Source: Rhynchopus euleeides
Lineage: Eukaryota; Euglenozoa; Diplonemea; Diplonemida; Diplonemidae
Assembly (NCBI GenBank): GCA_963210315.1
Contig: OY723305.1
Span: 682,001 to 746,000, forward strand
DNA: 64,000 nt
Direction: 5' to 3'
Shown here piece after piece: positions 10,918-21,526 of the stretch. The position numbers and the translations under genes are program-made. Under the pieces are notes generated by a model, which was not told the DNA's origin, made no database searches, and saw only the letters and a program-made list of their open reading frames with translations. Each line of letters starts with the position of its first letter. The stretch's first letter is position 1.

Positions 10918-12070
10918 TAGGGGGGGTCAAATGGGGGTGACAAACACGATTTTTCAAAAAACCGGCGCAGAGGCCCCAAAGCCCCCGTAAACCCTCCAAA
11001 CCCCCCCAGATCGGTCCGGAAACCCATCGAACCCCACTTTTCCACCATTCCGGGCACCTCAGGTGCCCGAATTGGGGTACCTAAATTTTGTGCCACCGTT
11101 TGGTACCGGACAGTGCCACTGTGTGGGAGGTTGGAAAAGAAAATGCCCCAACACACCACATCTGAGGGTTGCAATGCATGTTGCTTGCCAACCACGTCAT
11201 CCGGTGGGTGTCAGGCGCTATGTAGGTGGCATGAGCCAGGTCTTCGATGTGTTCTGGCTTGTATATGTACCTCCCTGCCTGCAGCACAGGCACTGCCTTT
11301 GTCCCCCACACCAGCCACAGAGAGCGTATTGTACTCGGTCCACGGTTGCTGATTCATTGTGATGCGTTGTATCCTCGAGTGAACGTCACACACTAGTGGC
11401 ACCACCACCCGCCATCCGAGAGCTGTATTGACTTTGCGCCCTTCCGTTGCATTCACCTCGCCACGCATATTGCACCGTTCAGTACCAGTGATCTTGGGCC
11501 AGGCAAAGTAGACCGCAGCAACTACCAATTCTGGCACAATGGGTACCACGACAGCGCACTTCGTGTGTTCCCGGAATGTACAGCTCGTGTTGCAACAGTC
11601 GTTGTCAACACATCCCGGTTGTGGAGCACTGCTGCACAGGAATCACACGACCATCTGGACTTGTTCCGTACCTACAGGCAGCCTCCCGGTGCATGGTGGC
11701 AGGGAGGTACATATACAAGCCAGAACTCATCGAAGACCTGGCTAATGCCACCTACATAGCGCCTGACACCCACCGGATGACGTGGTTGGCAAGCAACATG
11801 CATTGCAACCCTCAGATGTGGTGTGTTGGGGCATTTTCTTTTCCAACCTCCCACACAGTGGCACTGTCCGGTACCAAACGGTGGCACAAAATTTAGGTAC
11901 CCCAATTCGGGCACCTGAGGTGCCCGGAATGGTGGAAAAGTGGGGTTCGATGGGTTTCCGGACCGATCTGGGGGGGTTTGGAGGGTTTACGGGGGCTTTG
12001 GGGCCTCTGCGCCGGTTTTTTGAAAAATCGTGTTTGTCCACGTAAAAGGGTGGCATTTGACCCCCCCTAG
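10918..12070. mobile_element. Foldback element, family 1, copy B
   Basis: Near-identical to copy A over its whole length (1153 versus 1154 bp; a few differences seen by eye), with the same TAG-G7-TCAAATG ends and arms. It is preceded by a poly-G run (10906-10917) and followed by CTAG-G13. The near identity implies recent transposition or gene conversion. Confidence 0.85.
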
Positions 12071-12181
12071 GGGGGGGGGGGTGGAGGTAGTGAAATAGAA
12101 AAAATATAAACTAGAGATGGCGGCCTCCCTCAGTGGGGAAGGGGGAAGGGGGTCGGGGTTGGTAATATTTGGTAGGTAGAA

Positions 12182-12348
12182 GGTCTTCGCTACGGTGGCT
12201 GAAACCGGACAGGGGGGGGGGGGGGGGTTTGGGTGCGTTTTTCCCCTCTCAATTTTGAGAAAACCCGGCAATCCTTATTGTCAATTTTTGAGGGGAGAAA
12301 AGAAACGCCGCAATAACTTTTCCGATTTTTTTTTGCTCAGCGAAGACC
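12182..12348. mobile_element. Small element with GGTCTTCGCT inverted termini
   Basis: GGTCTTCGCT at 12182-12191 is matched by AGCGAAGACC at 12339-12348, the same termini as the 108-bp elements at 32797-32904 and 42984-43091, but with different internal sequence including a G15 run. Possibly an unrelated pair of chance ends; the shared TCTTCGCTACGG just inside the left end supports kinship. Confidence 0.45.
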
Positions 12349-13563
12349 CGCTCCCCGGGGGTGTCGAGAAGAAAAATAATCAGTGCAACGGCAACCATAG
12401 GCATGAACCTGAGAATGTGCATCCCACTGGCTATTTTTCTTTTTTCGATACGAGCAGTGCCAACATTACTTGGCCCGGATAACAGGCGCATGCGACAGTG
12501 TTAGGCAAAAATAAGCAGACGCCCTGCCCTTCACAGGACAGAAACGCACTGTTGTGTAATCAGACCACCCACAATCCGACACACCTTGCCTGCACACCAG
12601 CCGCCGCGCGCCCTCCTCGCGGATCATGAGTTGGAAGGGGGGTGGGGGTGCGTTTGAGGGACACGAACAAAAGGCTCGCCCTGAGCTTTGTCGACATTCG
12701 GCAAACCGCGATGAGGAGAGGGCGGGGCAGAGAAAAGAGAGGAAGAGAGAAAGAGAGAGAGGCCGAGACGGGGGGAGAGGTGCATAGCCCAACTATACTG
12801 CACCCCCTCCCCTCCCCTCCCCTCCCTCCCATATCCTCCCTTGTCACACGCTCCCTCCTTCCAGGAAGAGGACAGGGTAGATGGTATCGCGACCGGAGCA
12901 CGGGGGAGGGGGGGGGGGGGAAGAGGAACAGGGAGGCGTTTGTGCCAATGAATGCAGGGAGGGGGGGGGAGGGAGGGAGAGAGAGACGGGGAGAGTCGCA
13001 GTCGCAGTAAGGCGCAGAGATCCGGAGATGCGAGGAGAGAGATGGGACAGAGAGAGAGAGAGAGAGAGCGAAGAGACGGAGGGGCAACACCTTTTGGCTT
13101 CTCCCAGCTCCTTTCTCTTTGATCTGTCTCTCTCCCTCTCCCTCCCCCCCTCCCCCCCTTCACTCTACTCTAAACACAGTGTAGGTTCCGATGCCTGTCG
13201 CGGGTGCTTCGGCCTGTGTTGTGACAACGCTGGGGAGAACGAGGGGCCAAGGGGCCTGGGGGGGAGGGGGGGGGGGGATTTTTTGATGGCAGAAGAATGC
13301 AATTATTGGGTGATGGGTGGATGGGAGGAAAGGGGAGTGGGGGGTGGGTGATACGCACACCATTACCGGGTGTGCCATGGTTTGTTTGGGGGGGGGGGGG
13401 GTGATAGGTAAGAAAATCTGTTTGCTTTTTTGAAAAAGGGGGGGGGGGTTGTGTTGTTTTGGCATATATTTTTTTTGCCAAATTGCCTTTTGTTTGTTTG
13501 TTTGTTTTGGAGAGGGGGCGTTGGTTGTCGGGAGACTGAAAAGCAAAAAGGCAAGTTGATTTG
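12349..13563. other. Intergenic purine-rich and poly-G DNA
   Basis: Contains long GA-rich stretches (about 12720-12780 and 12960-13080, including (GA)n near 13040-13070) and G-runs near 12907, 13268, 13388 and 13440. No gene supported. Confidence 0.5.
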
Positions 13564-13865
13564 CACCACGGACTAGTCGCCCGGACGACTAGTCGGGACG
13601 ACGGGTGAAATGACGACGGGTGAAACGACGGGTGGCACCCGTCGACTCGACGGGTGGACCTGTCGAGTCGACGGGTGCCACCCGTCGGCACGACGGGTGA
13701 ACCTGCTGAAACGACGGGTGTTCCAGCCATTTCCTGTTGATATGGGCCAATTTCCATTGAAAACTAGGGGAGTACCTTGCATGGCATCAGGTTATTTTTC
13801 ACGCCGAGCTATCTTCCCTGCACAGACCCACCCCCCATTACTTTCCATTTACAATTCCTAGTTGG
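13564..13865 (+). repeat. Left TIR of TE1
   Basis: Inverse of 16236-16531 with few mismatches. Carries at least six CGACGGGTG-type motifs in the outer 150 bp, then a motif-free inner part ending at CCTAGTTGGTGAAGGG. Confidence 0.85.
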
Positions 13866-14025
13866 TGAAGGGGCTGCCCACCGGTGGACCACCAGGAGGG
13901 GGGTGAGCCATCCAGGTGGGCAGGGGGCCTGGTAAAACAACTCCCTCCCACGACGTCACTCCGCTCTCGAGGACAAACAAAATCACCTACGTACCTGAAC
14001 TGCCAAACACCCCCCCCCCCCTCAC

Positions 14026-15957
14026 TTACGGGTGCGCGGATCTCATGTGCTCGTCGCGCTTTACAGTGGTTTTAAAGAGCTCGAAACAAACACAGCAACG
14101 CTTTTGTGTCAGCACGCGCGAATGGTGACTGAGGTAGTGCTGGCTCAGTCCCTTCGATTTTGCCCGTTTGCCGCACTCCTGGCATGTGACAGTGCAGGTC
14201 TGACACGGCGCGTTGTTTTGTGGCCGATGTGCAGCATCATAATGCGCAAACAGTGCTTCTCTCGTGTGGACAACTTTGGAGCACACAATGCAGATATGCT
14301 GCTGCACAGGCACTGTACCGGATGGTGTTGGTTCTGGCACTTCTGGCACATCCTCGCTGTTGCCCCAGGATTTGGACTTGCAGATGCATGCGAGCAGCGT
14401 TGCCTTTGGAGTGGTGTTTTCCGGGTCGCCCAGAAATTGTTGGCCCCATCGCCCCCTTTTTGTGACGTGAGATCCAAGGCTGAGGGACTCGAGTCTCCGC
14501 TGCAGTGCTGCCGTTGCTCCCTTCCAACAAGCGTTCCTCGCAGTGACACAGCAGCAAAGCTTTATCGCGCCGAACTTCAGGAGGGTCGGGGTGCTCGGTT
14601 GGTCCAGCAGGCCGCACCCCTTGCCTTTGGTCCTCTGCATTTCGAAGAGCAGCAGGTCCCGTTCGGCGGTCTGCTGCGATGTCACCCTCAGGGCATGGCG
14701 TTTGGGGACGCCATTCCCCCTCTCCAGTTCCTCGTCACTCAGGGCGAGGGGGTGTGCATCTTCTGGATCAAACCAGTGGCTCATCGAATGGATATATGTA
14801 ACACCACGCCCCTCGGATGTTCTCCCAGGTGACACCCACTCCAGGACAAACACAAGGATGTGCATTGCGATGAGCGAGAAGATGAACTCTTTCGCGCACT
14901 TTCCCTCCTGGTGGTACTTGATGGGTATGTCGTTGTAGCGGAAATGCACAAGCATTTCCATTGCAATACAGAGTAGATGCTGCACCCCCTTCGTCTTGGT
15001 AATGGTGAGTAAGCGACTCAGAACATCTCTGGCCTGGTTTCCCGTCATGTTGGAACACGTTGAGCTGCCAAGGACAGCCTTCTGCACGGCAGGTCCATCA
15101 GGCAAGATCTCTGCGAGTATTGCGATGAACCCGTTTATGTCGTGCAGGGGGGGGTGACCCCTGCGTACAGGCTCTCAAACCCAGCTTCATGAAGTTCCTG
15201 GATGCTAGCCCTGTGGCAGGCGTGGAGCTGTTTCAACCAGTCATTTCGTGGTGTGGTACAAAACGCGCTCCTGTGCGAAGATGACCCCATCTTACTAAAT
15301 GCCGACCACAGCTCAAGATGGTCCCCTGCTACCCTAAGCAGGCGAGCCGAAACATCACGTTCGCCTTTTCGAAAACCCCTCTCTGCACTCTTGCGATTTG
15401 CTTCAGGAAGTTGAACGTGAACCACGTTCTGTACTCATCCTTCTGCTTATCGGCAACTGTCACCAACCGTGTTGCGAAGGCACCGTCGAAAATGCCTACG
15501 GCCAGCCTGCTCTGCTGGGTCTTCTGTGCCTGTTTCTTCTCCGCCTCGTACAGCTTCACCATAGCTGCAGTGCCGCGGGGCAGGCGTCGGCCATCTCCTT
15601 GAGCCCTGTCGGGTGGTCCTTCCCGTTGCTCTTCCGGAGGCCCAACCCGACAAACTCGATGTCTGACCCGCTATTGACACGGGCAGCGTACATCGTGCGA
15701 CCATCCTTCGCGGTCGACTTGCTGATCACCCCACCCCCCACCTTCTCATACTTTTTGTACAGGGCAAGACTGATGATGGGATCAGTCGACTTGATGGTAG
15801 TATCCGTCAGCTTGCCGAGAAGCTGCTTCAGGGCCATGTGGCTCAACCCATCAGCATCACGCTCGACAACATACGTGTTGATCCAAGCACGTACAAACAC
15901 CGTCATGTCCACAGCGCTGGCGAGGGCCTGCGCTGCAGTACGCTTTGCCGCTGGCAT
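14026..15957 (-). pseudogene. Transposase-like gene of TE1, frameshifted, with three C2H2 fingers
   Basis: Starts at ATG 15957 and ends at 14026, but needs at least three frame changes (about 15560, 15350-15400, and at a C8 run near 15145-15152), so it is decayed or mis-assembled; an intact product would be roughly 640 residues. The N-terminal 133 codons are unidentified. The last 359 codons contain a helical region, an IHSMSHW segment, then LSDEELERGNGVPKR (14742-14698) and a following TS..(5)..ER..L..FE block that recurs in TE2. The C-terminus has three C2H2 zinc fingers with C-x2-C-x12-H-x4-H spacing (CIVC..H.AAH, CQEC..H.SHH, CCVC..H.SAH). The conserved glutamates resemble the C-terminal catalytic Glu region of DDE transposases; that is inference, as the two upstream aspartates cannot be placed. 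Confidence 0.6.
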
Positions 15958-16235
15958 TGATTGGTGTGGCTCGTCTGGGTGGCCTGGGTGGTGATGATGG
16001 TATCTTGGGGTATCTTGGCCTGGGTGATGATGAGGGTACGGTATCTTGGAGACTGCCTTGTGGGTTGTGCAAGGGTTGGGGGCTGGGGCGAAAATTTGCC
16101 TGGCAGAAAAGTGATCAGCTTCATGAAGTAGGTTGCTCCGTCAAACTGACACAGTTTGTCAGAGTCAAGATCCCTCGAACAATGAAAATCCACGAGAACA
16201 GCCGTCGCACATGCACTTGAGGCCCTTCACCAACT

Positions 16236-16531
16236 AGGAATTGTAAATGGAAAGTAATGGGGGGTGGGTCTGTGCAGGGAAGATAGCTCGGCGTGAAAAA
16301 TAACCTGATGCCATGCAAGGTACTCCCCTAGTTTTCAATGGAAATTGGCCCATATCAACAGGAAATGGCTGGAACACCCGTCGTTTCAGCAGGTTCACCC
16401 GTCGTGCCGACGGGTGGCACCCGTCGACTCGACGGGTCCACCCGTCGAGTCGACGGGTGCCGCCTGTCGAGTTTTCACCCGTCGTCCCGACTAGTCGACC
16501 CCACCCGTCACTGCCCGACTAGTCCGTGGTG
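16236..16531 (-). repeat. Right TIR of TE1
   Basis: Inverse partner of the left TIR. Small indels in the outer motif array distinguish the two, consistent with slippage in the motif repeats. Confidence 0.85.
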
Positions 16532-16607
16532 TGTGTTTTGGATGGGGGGGGGGGGGGGACGGAACCTCATGAAGAACACCAACTAACCCCCCATCAGCTC
16601 CGCTCTC

Positions 16608-19394
16608 TCAGATCGACCCCTCGGGGTAATCCGACATATCACCACCGCCAAACGAGGGGGCGGGCTGTGCCTCATCATACTGCTTCACCGGATCGTCACC
16701 CCTCGGGGGTGCATCAGGGGCAAGCACCCCCGCCGGCGGCAGCGGCGGGGGAACATACCCGGCACCACGCCCGCTGCTCCCACCCGCTGGGGGTGGCGGC
16801 GACCCGGCTGCACCTGCTGCGTAGGGGTTCACTGCCGCAGCGCCAACGCTCCCACCAACACCCTGCGGCGACATCGGCGCAGGGGGTGGCGGGACGACGC
16901 CGCCACCGCCCGACAGCGGGTTCCCCGAATAAGGGTTGCTGCTGCTGCTGACACTGCCATACGGGTTCGCCGAAGCATAGGGGTTTCCAAGCGGCGTCGG
17001 CGGGTAAGCCGGTGGCCCGGCGGCGGCAGGCGGCATCGGCGGCGGCGGCTGCCACGCCCCAGAGCTGCTCGTGAGGAGCCCACCGCCCATGGGGCTCGCA
17101 GGCCCCTGGTAGTCCCCCATCTGGTTGGGGAACAGGTCGAAGTGGGTCGCCTTCATGTCGTACGGCTTCGACCCGGAAATCTGGGGGATCTGGGTGAAGC
17201 CGCGCTCCGCGAGGGCGCGGCGCAGCCCCAGCAGCAGCCCCTCCAGGGTTGCGTTGGGGTCCCGCCCCACCACCAGCAGGAAGGCGGCTGTCAGGGCACC
17301 CCCGGCCTCCGCGTCGGCAAGCTCGAGGAAGCGGTCCCCGATGCAGGGGACGGCGACGCTGCACTGCGCATCGCTGCAGCCGCTGATCATGATGGCGTCG
17401 CAGTCAACCCGGTTGTTCCGCGAGGAGTTGTCACCCACCATGTCGACGCGATTGTCGTTCTGCTCCTTCTTAGGCAGGGCGTAGTACGGCAGATCCAGAA
17501 CAGTCCCGCTGTGGCAGCAGTCCATCAGGGCCAAGACACGGTTTCCCACAGGGACTTTCCGGAGGAATTCATCCTGCATGACGTCGTCGGTGATCATGCC
17601 GGCGCTCTCCCAGTCGCACGGCACAATTGTCTCATCCAGCCCGTCCTCCTCGTCGCCGTCCTCATCAGGCACCTGCGAGCCGTGCCCCGAGAAGAGGAAG
17701 AACAGCGTGCGCCCCTCGTCCTTCTGGACACCCTCGAGCAGCCACCTGATTCCATTCATGATGCCCTGCCGTGTGGGGCGCTGATAGGGGTCGGTCATGT
17801 CGTCCGTCAGGACCTTGATCTGGTAGGAGCCCTGCATCTTCTGGGCGGTGCGCTTGACGTCCGCGATGCAGCCCTTCAGCTCGCCTCCGGACCCCTTGTA
17901 GTTTGCCCCAACCAGCAGCGCCTTCCGGTTGGAAGGGCCGTAGATCGTGGGGGGCGGAACCGGCGCAGGGGTGAACGTCTCCACCTTCGGGTTGTTGAAA
18001 CGCATGTTGGGGTTCCCGGCGCTGATAGCTGCCAGCAGACACGCCAGCTCCACCCTCTCGTTTATGAGCCGTTCCGTCTGTGAGGGGCGGATGACGACTT
18101 GGCTGGGGCGGGGCCTGCTTGCCTCCTGCTGGGCCCTCACCTGCGCAACGGTGGCCCAGTCGATGCCGTCGTTTTTGATGGCGATGCCGAGGGGCACGAT
18201 CGCAGCGAAGATGCAGTAAGCACCCCAGTTGAAGTCGAAGGAGAGCTTCAGAGTGTACTCCTCCCACGGGTTTTTTTCGCCGTCAGCCACATACTGGTCG
18301 CCTGGTGTGCACACAGACTTCAAATACACTGCGACCAACAGGCCGTCGACAGTCAGGAGGGCGAGCACCATGAACAACCGGGTCCATTCGAGGACCGTTT
18401 CCATCCACTTGATCTCATGCACCACGTTCCGGCAGTACCAGATCCAGACGGCAATGCAGATGAACCCCATCACCTGCGTGGCACGCAGGAGGATCTTCAT
18501 CGCTGTCCACGCCTTCGAAATGCTGGAGTCCGCACACGGGGTCTTGAATGTCACCTCTTCCGTTTTGGTGTGCCCCGGCATGGTGAACAGATCCAGAGCA
18601 TCCAACAGCAACGCCGGCAGGTCGCCCCCTTCGGACGTCTCGTAGACACCCAGGTCGAAGGGGAAGTAATTAGCGTAGGCCTCCTCCGACTGCTGTGCCC
18701 ACTCGCGTGCCCTGGCAGGCGACTCTGTCCCGTAGCGCGAGTAGGGGGGGAACGGCAGGAGGCTGTAGGGTGCAGGTGTCGACCAACATGTGTATTCAAG
18801 CGCGATCTTCTCGTAATCCGAATAGCCGTAGTACGCTTTGTATGAGATGTCGGGGTTCCAGGTCAGCAGCATCGCGTCTGGGCGTGCCCCTTGACCGTTA
18901 ATTATCACCTTCTGCGTGGACTGCATCCCATCGTAAGTGCGGAAGGTTTCCCCTGTGACGAGGTCGCTGAAGGTCAGCGTATTGTTCACCTGCTTCGGGA
19001 AGATCTTCGCGGTACCCCAAATCTGAATGACGTTCGACTTTGAAGGGCAGGAAAAGTAGTAGCACACAGGTTCCGCGTTTATTTTGGAGTACAGGCGCAT
19101 TTCCACCGAGCCGGATGTTGTCTTTTTGAACAGCGACACGCCATAGGGACAGCGAAGGCTCGTGTCGTCGCGCACCTCCGACGTCGGCATCAGCGGCGCA
19201 CGAGTCGCACCAGGGGCTAGCGTCTCCGGCACGGGTGGTGCCGCGGTGGCATCGGGTATCTTAGCCTTTGTCTGCATCGTGTTCCCCGGGGCGCTCCCGA
19301 GAAACAGCAGAAGCTCGACAACCAGAACCCCGAAGATCGCGGCCAGGTTGTACTTCGTCCGGTTGTTCCACCCCAACGGGAATAGCTCGACCAT
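16608..19394 (-). CDS. Membrane-anchored type I-like metacaspase (C14 cysteine protease)
   Basis: A 928-residue protein starting at the ATG at 19394. Residues 489-756 form a caspase-like domain: KALLVGANYKG opening strand, FSGHGSQ with catalytic His571, and DCCHSG with catalytic Cys627 (Cys626 precedes it), followed by an ISGCSD strand. Metacaspases cleave after Arg/Lys and are usually calcium-activated; the acidic DEDGDEEDGLDE after the His may bind metal. Unusually, it is preceded by about 480 residues with one hydrophobic segment near 17-33, a ~265-residue Cys-containing segment likely lumenal or extracellular, and three more membrane segments (about 303-323, 337-360, 389-407). The C-terminus (780-928) is Pro-rich with repeated NPY motifs. 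Typical type I metacaspases have a Pro-rich N-terminal prodomain and no membrane helices. No intron is needed. The protease call is firm; the topology is inferred. Confidence 0.93.
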   Translation of the reverse strand: MVELFPLGWNNRTKYNLAAIFGVLVVELLLFLGSAPGNTMQTKAKIPDATAAPPVPETLAPGATRAPLMPTSEVRDDTSLRCPYGVSLFKKTTSGSVEMRLYSKINAEPVCYYFSCPSKSNVIQIWGTAKIFPKQVNNTLTFSDLVTGETFRTYDGMQSTQKVIINGQGARPDAMLLTWNPDISYKAYYGYSDYEKIALEYTCWSTPAPYSLLPFPPYSRYGTESPARAREWAQQSEEAYANYFPFDLGVYETSEGGDLPALLLDALDLFTMPGHTKTEEVTFKTPCADSSISKAWTAMKILLRATQVMGFICIAVWIWYCRNVVHEIKWMETVLEWTRLFMVLALLTVDGLLVAVYLKSVCTPGDQYVADGEKNPWEEYTLKLSFDFNWGAYCIFAAIVPLGIAIKNDGIDWATVAQVRAQQEASRPRPSQVVIRPSQTERLINERVELACLLAAISAGNPNMRFNNPKVETFTPAPVPPPTIYGPSNRKALLVGANYKGSGGELKGCIADVKRTAQKMQGSYQIKVLTDDMTDPYQRPTRQGIMNGIRWLLEGVQKDEGRTLFFLFSGHGSQVPDEDGDEEDGLDETIVPCDWESAGMITDDVMQDEFLRKVPVGNRVLALMDCCHSGTVLDLPYYALPKKEQNDNRVDMVGDNSSRNNRVDCDAIMISGCSDAQCSVAVPCIGDRFLELADAEAGGALTAAFLLVVGRDPNATLEGLLLGLRRALAERGFTQIPQISGSKPYDMKATHFDLFPNQMGDYQGPASPMGGGLLTSSSGAWQPPPPMPPAAAGPPAYPPTPLGNPYASANPYGSVSSSSNPYSGNPLSGGGGVVPPPPAPMSPQGVGGSVGAAAVNPYAAGAAGSPPPPAGGSSGRGAGYVPPPLPPAGVLAPDAPPRGDDPVKQYDEAQPAPSFGGGDMSDYPEGSI

Positions 19395-21107
19395 CGCGGC
19401 TGCCCCCCTGCACTGCCCCTCCCCTCTGGGGTCTTTGACTCTGCCTCTCGCTGCTCCCCTCCCAGGTGTGTGTCAGGGGGAGGGGGGAGGTGACGCGGCG
19501 GTTGCTGCCCTGACGCCCGCCCCTTTCCACCACCCGAGGATGAGGTTGTCCCACGGGCGCGGTCCGGAGGGCGGGGGGTGTGTGCGCGGTGTCGCGGGAA
19601 GGGTCGGGTGAAGCAAAAAAAATGGGACGTAAAGGGATATGGCCTGTGTGTGGGGATGCGTGGGGTGTGTGCGGGGTTTGTGACGGGATTCGCAGAAAAA
19701 CACGACCCCGTCTGTAAATCTCTATCTCGGCCTCCTTCTCACTAGGGTTTTGGCATAGTATTATGCCAACCCACCCAGCGGGACCCCCTCCTCGGGTGTT
19801 CCAAAACCCCAGGGGTGGTGGTGGTGGTGGTGGTGGTGGGGGGTGCGGGAGGGGGGGATGACAGGTCCGAGAATCTGTTTGTTTTTTGAAAAAGGGGGGG
19901 GGAGCGGGAGCGGGAGGGGGAGGGGGTTCTGACGCGTAACGACTATCCTTCCAAACGGAGAGGGCCCCCCTCCCGTTGTGGGTTTGGAAAGGTGTCCTTT
20001 CTTCTTTGACACCCCTCCACCGGCTTAGTAAAACAACAACCCAACCCGCCCAGCCCCCCCCATCCTTTTCTCTCGCTTCTCTCTCTGACTCAAAACCACC
20101 TCTTCCTTGTTGTTATCGACAATCCCAGGCACTGCGAGCTGCGTTAGGCTACTGCAGAGACGCGTTCTGCTCCCTTTGACGCCCCTGTCCCCACACAGGC
20201 AGGGGTTCGGGGGGCAGCGTTCAGTGGTGTGCGGAGAGGACCGGAGGGCGCTTATACTTTTCCGCTCGGTGTAGATTGTCGTTGGATGCATCATCACATC
20301 ACACACCGGGGGGGGGGGGGGGGCGATACAAAAAATATCACTTCTTCCGACCAACAGACAGGCACAGAGCCCTACCACCACCACTCTACAGTGTGGGTAT
20401 CCGCGTTTTCGACTTTTCCACTGCTTCCGCCACCCCCCCCTCCCCCCAACCTATGCTACTGCGTAGGGGTGGGGGAGTGTGGGGGGCGGAGACAAAAATA
20501 AATTCGGGAGGGACAGCACGCCAGACGCGTCTTGCTCCCCCCCACGAGATAATCATACTGCCCGTCCTGTCCCCCCCCCCTCCCTCCCTCTAGGCTAAAG
20601 ATGAGCAGTGTTAGAGAAGGAGGGGGGGGGGGTAGTGAAATAGAAGTAGAAGGGAGCACAACAATGATCACCCTTCACTCGGTATGCAGGGTTGTGTGCC
20701 AGAGAAGGGGGGAGGGGGGGAAATCCTCTCGGGACCTTGGGTTGAGTTGTTCAGAAGCGAGAGGCGAAGGAGGGGGGGTGATAGGTAAGTACAAAGACAA
20801 CTGCTGTTCTCAACCATGTTCAAAACTGCTCAAAAATCAGGACGTCACTACCTCCAGCTGTGCATGGCAGGGTCGCTGATTCCCTGAGGGCTCTTGCCCC
20901 GCAGACCGGTTTGCTTGAGTTGTTCAGAAGCGAGAGACGAAGGAGGGGGGGGGGTGGAAAGAAAGACAGAGAGAGAGAGAGGAGAGGAGGAAGCTAAGTT
21001 TTCGAAACGGGTGAACACCACACTCACCTACACGGGCTGCTGGGAGGTGTGTGTGTGGGGGGGGGGGGGGGGGGTGCGGGGGTGGGGAGCGGTATGTGAA
21101 GTGTTCG
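19395..21107. other. Intergenic DNA upstream of the metacaspase
   Basis: G-runs at about 20307-20322 and 20621-20632, a GGT run at 19815-19838, and C-rich blocks near 20420-20450 and 20570-20590. No gene supported. A ~90-bp segment at 20621-20712 recurs near 51303-51390. Confidence 0.5.
20621..20712 (+). repeat. Dispersed ~90-bp repeat, copy 1
   Basis: GTAGTGAAATAGAAGTAGAAG..CCCTTCACTCGGTATGCAGGGTTGTGTGCC resembles 51303-51390 at most positions, in the same orientation. Origin unknown. Confidence 0.55.
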
Positions 21108-21168
21108 CAAAATACTACGAGAAACACTTGGCCTCTATGCTGTGAGTGTTGCATTGGACGCTTCCACC
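21108..21168 (+). repeat. 61-bp module, first copy
   Basis: CAAAATACTACGAGAAACAC..TTGCATTGGACGCTTCCACC. It is repeated almost exactly at 21466-21526, on the other side of the 243-bp repeat, and in diverged form after the second 243-bp copy (26303-26367). Shorter relatives ending GCATCCACC/CTTCCACC occur near 26441-26520, 29945 and 30885-30940. Confidence 0.7.
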
Positions 21169-21224
21169 TGTTGAACGGGCTCCACCTCTTGCACTTTGAA
21201 AAACCCCCCCCCATATTTTTTTTT

Positions 21225-21467
21225 TGATTTGACAACTCCGGTTTGGTGTACCTCGATGAGCTTACCTTACCTTGTCGTCGGACACAACATATCATCGTTG
21301 TCCCAAACCCCGTAACCCACGTGAAGTGGATCATCTGAAGTGCAGAATGAGGTGGAGCAGGTGGAGCACGAAACATAAGTAAACCATAGCAAGAGAGGCC
21401 AGCAGCAGTCCCGAGTCCATCGCGTTCCTCGTAGCATTTCCCGTACCACACAGGTGTGTTATGTGCA
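21225..21467 (+). repeat. 243-bp direct repeat, left copy (LTR-like)
   Basis: Begins TGATTTGACAACTCC and ends GTGTTATGTGCA, so it has TG...CA ends like a long terminal repeat. By eye it is identical to 26061-26303. The 4.6 kb between the two shows no reverse transcriptase, integrase or YxDD motif, and no target duplication flanks the pair, so an LTR retroelement is possible but unproven. Confidence 0.7.
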
Positions 21468-21526
21468 AAATACTACGAGAAACACTTAGCCTCTATGCTG
21501 TGAGTGTTGCATTGGACGCTTCCACC

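Larger units (their letters stand above)
13564..16531 (-). mobile_element. DNA transposon TE1 with ~300-bp TIRs and transposase-like gene
   Basis: A 2.97-kb element. The left end CACCACGGACTAGTCG (13564) is matched by its inverse ending at 16531, and the TIRs continue for about 300 bp (to about 13865 and from about 16236). The outer TIR is an array of CGACGGGTG / CACCCGTCG units and GACTAGTC palindromes, the layout expected of multiple transposase-binding sites. Target duplication is not obvious; only a 2-bp TG flanks both ends. The single interior gene is frameshifted. The element sits about 75 bp downstream of the metacaspase stop codon. Its coding strand is the minus strand. Confidence 0.85.

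Noticed and set aside
17142..18083. 313-codon plus-strand frame opposite the metacaspase catalytic domain
   Set aside because: Antisense shadow; the catalytic motifs are on the minus strand.
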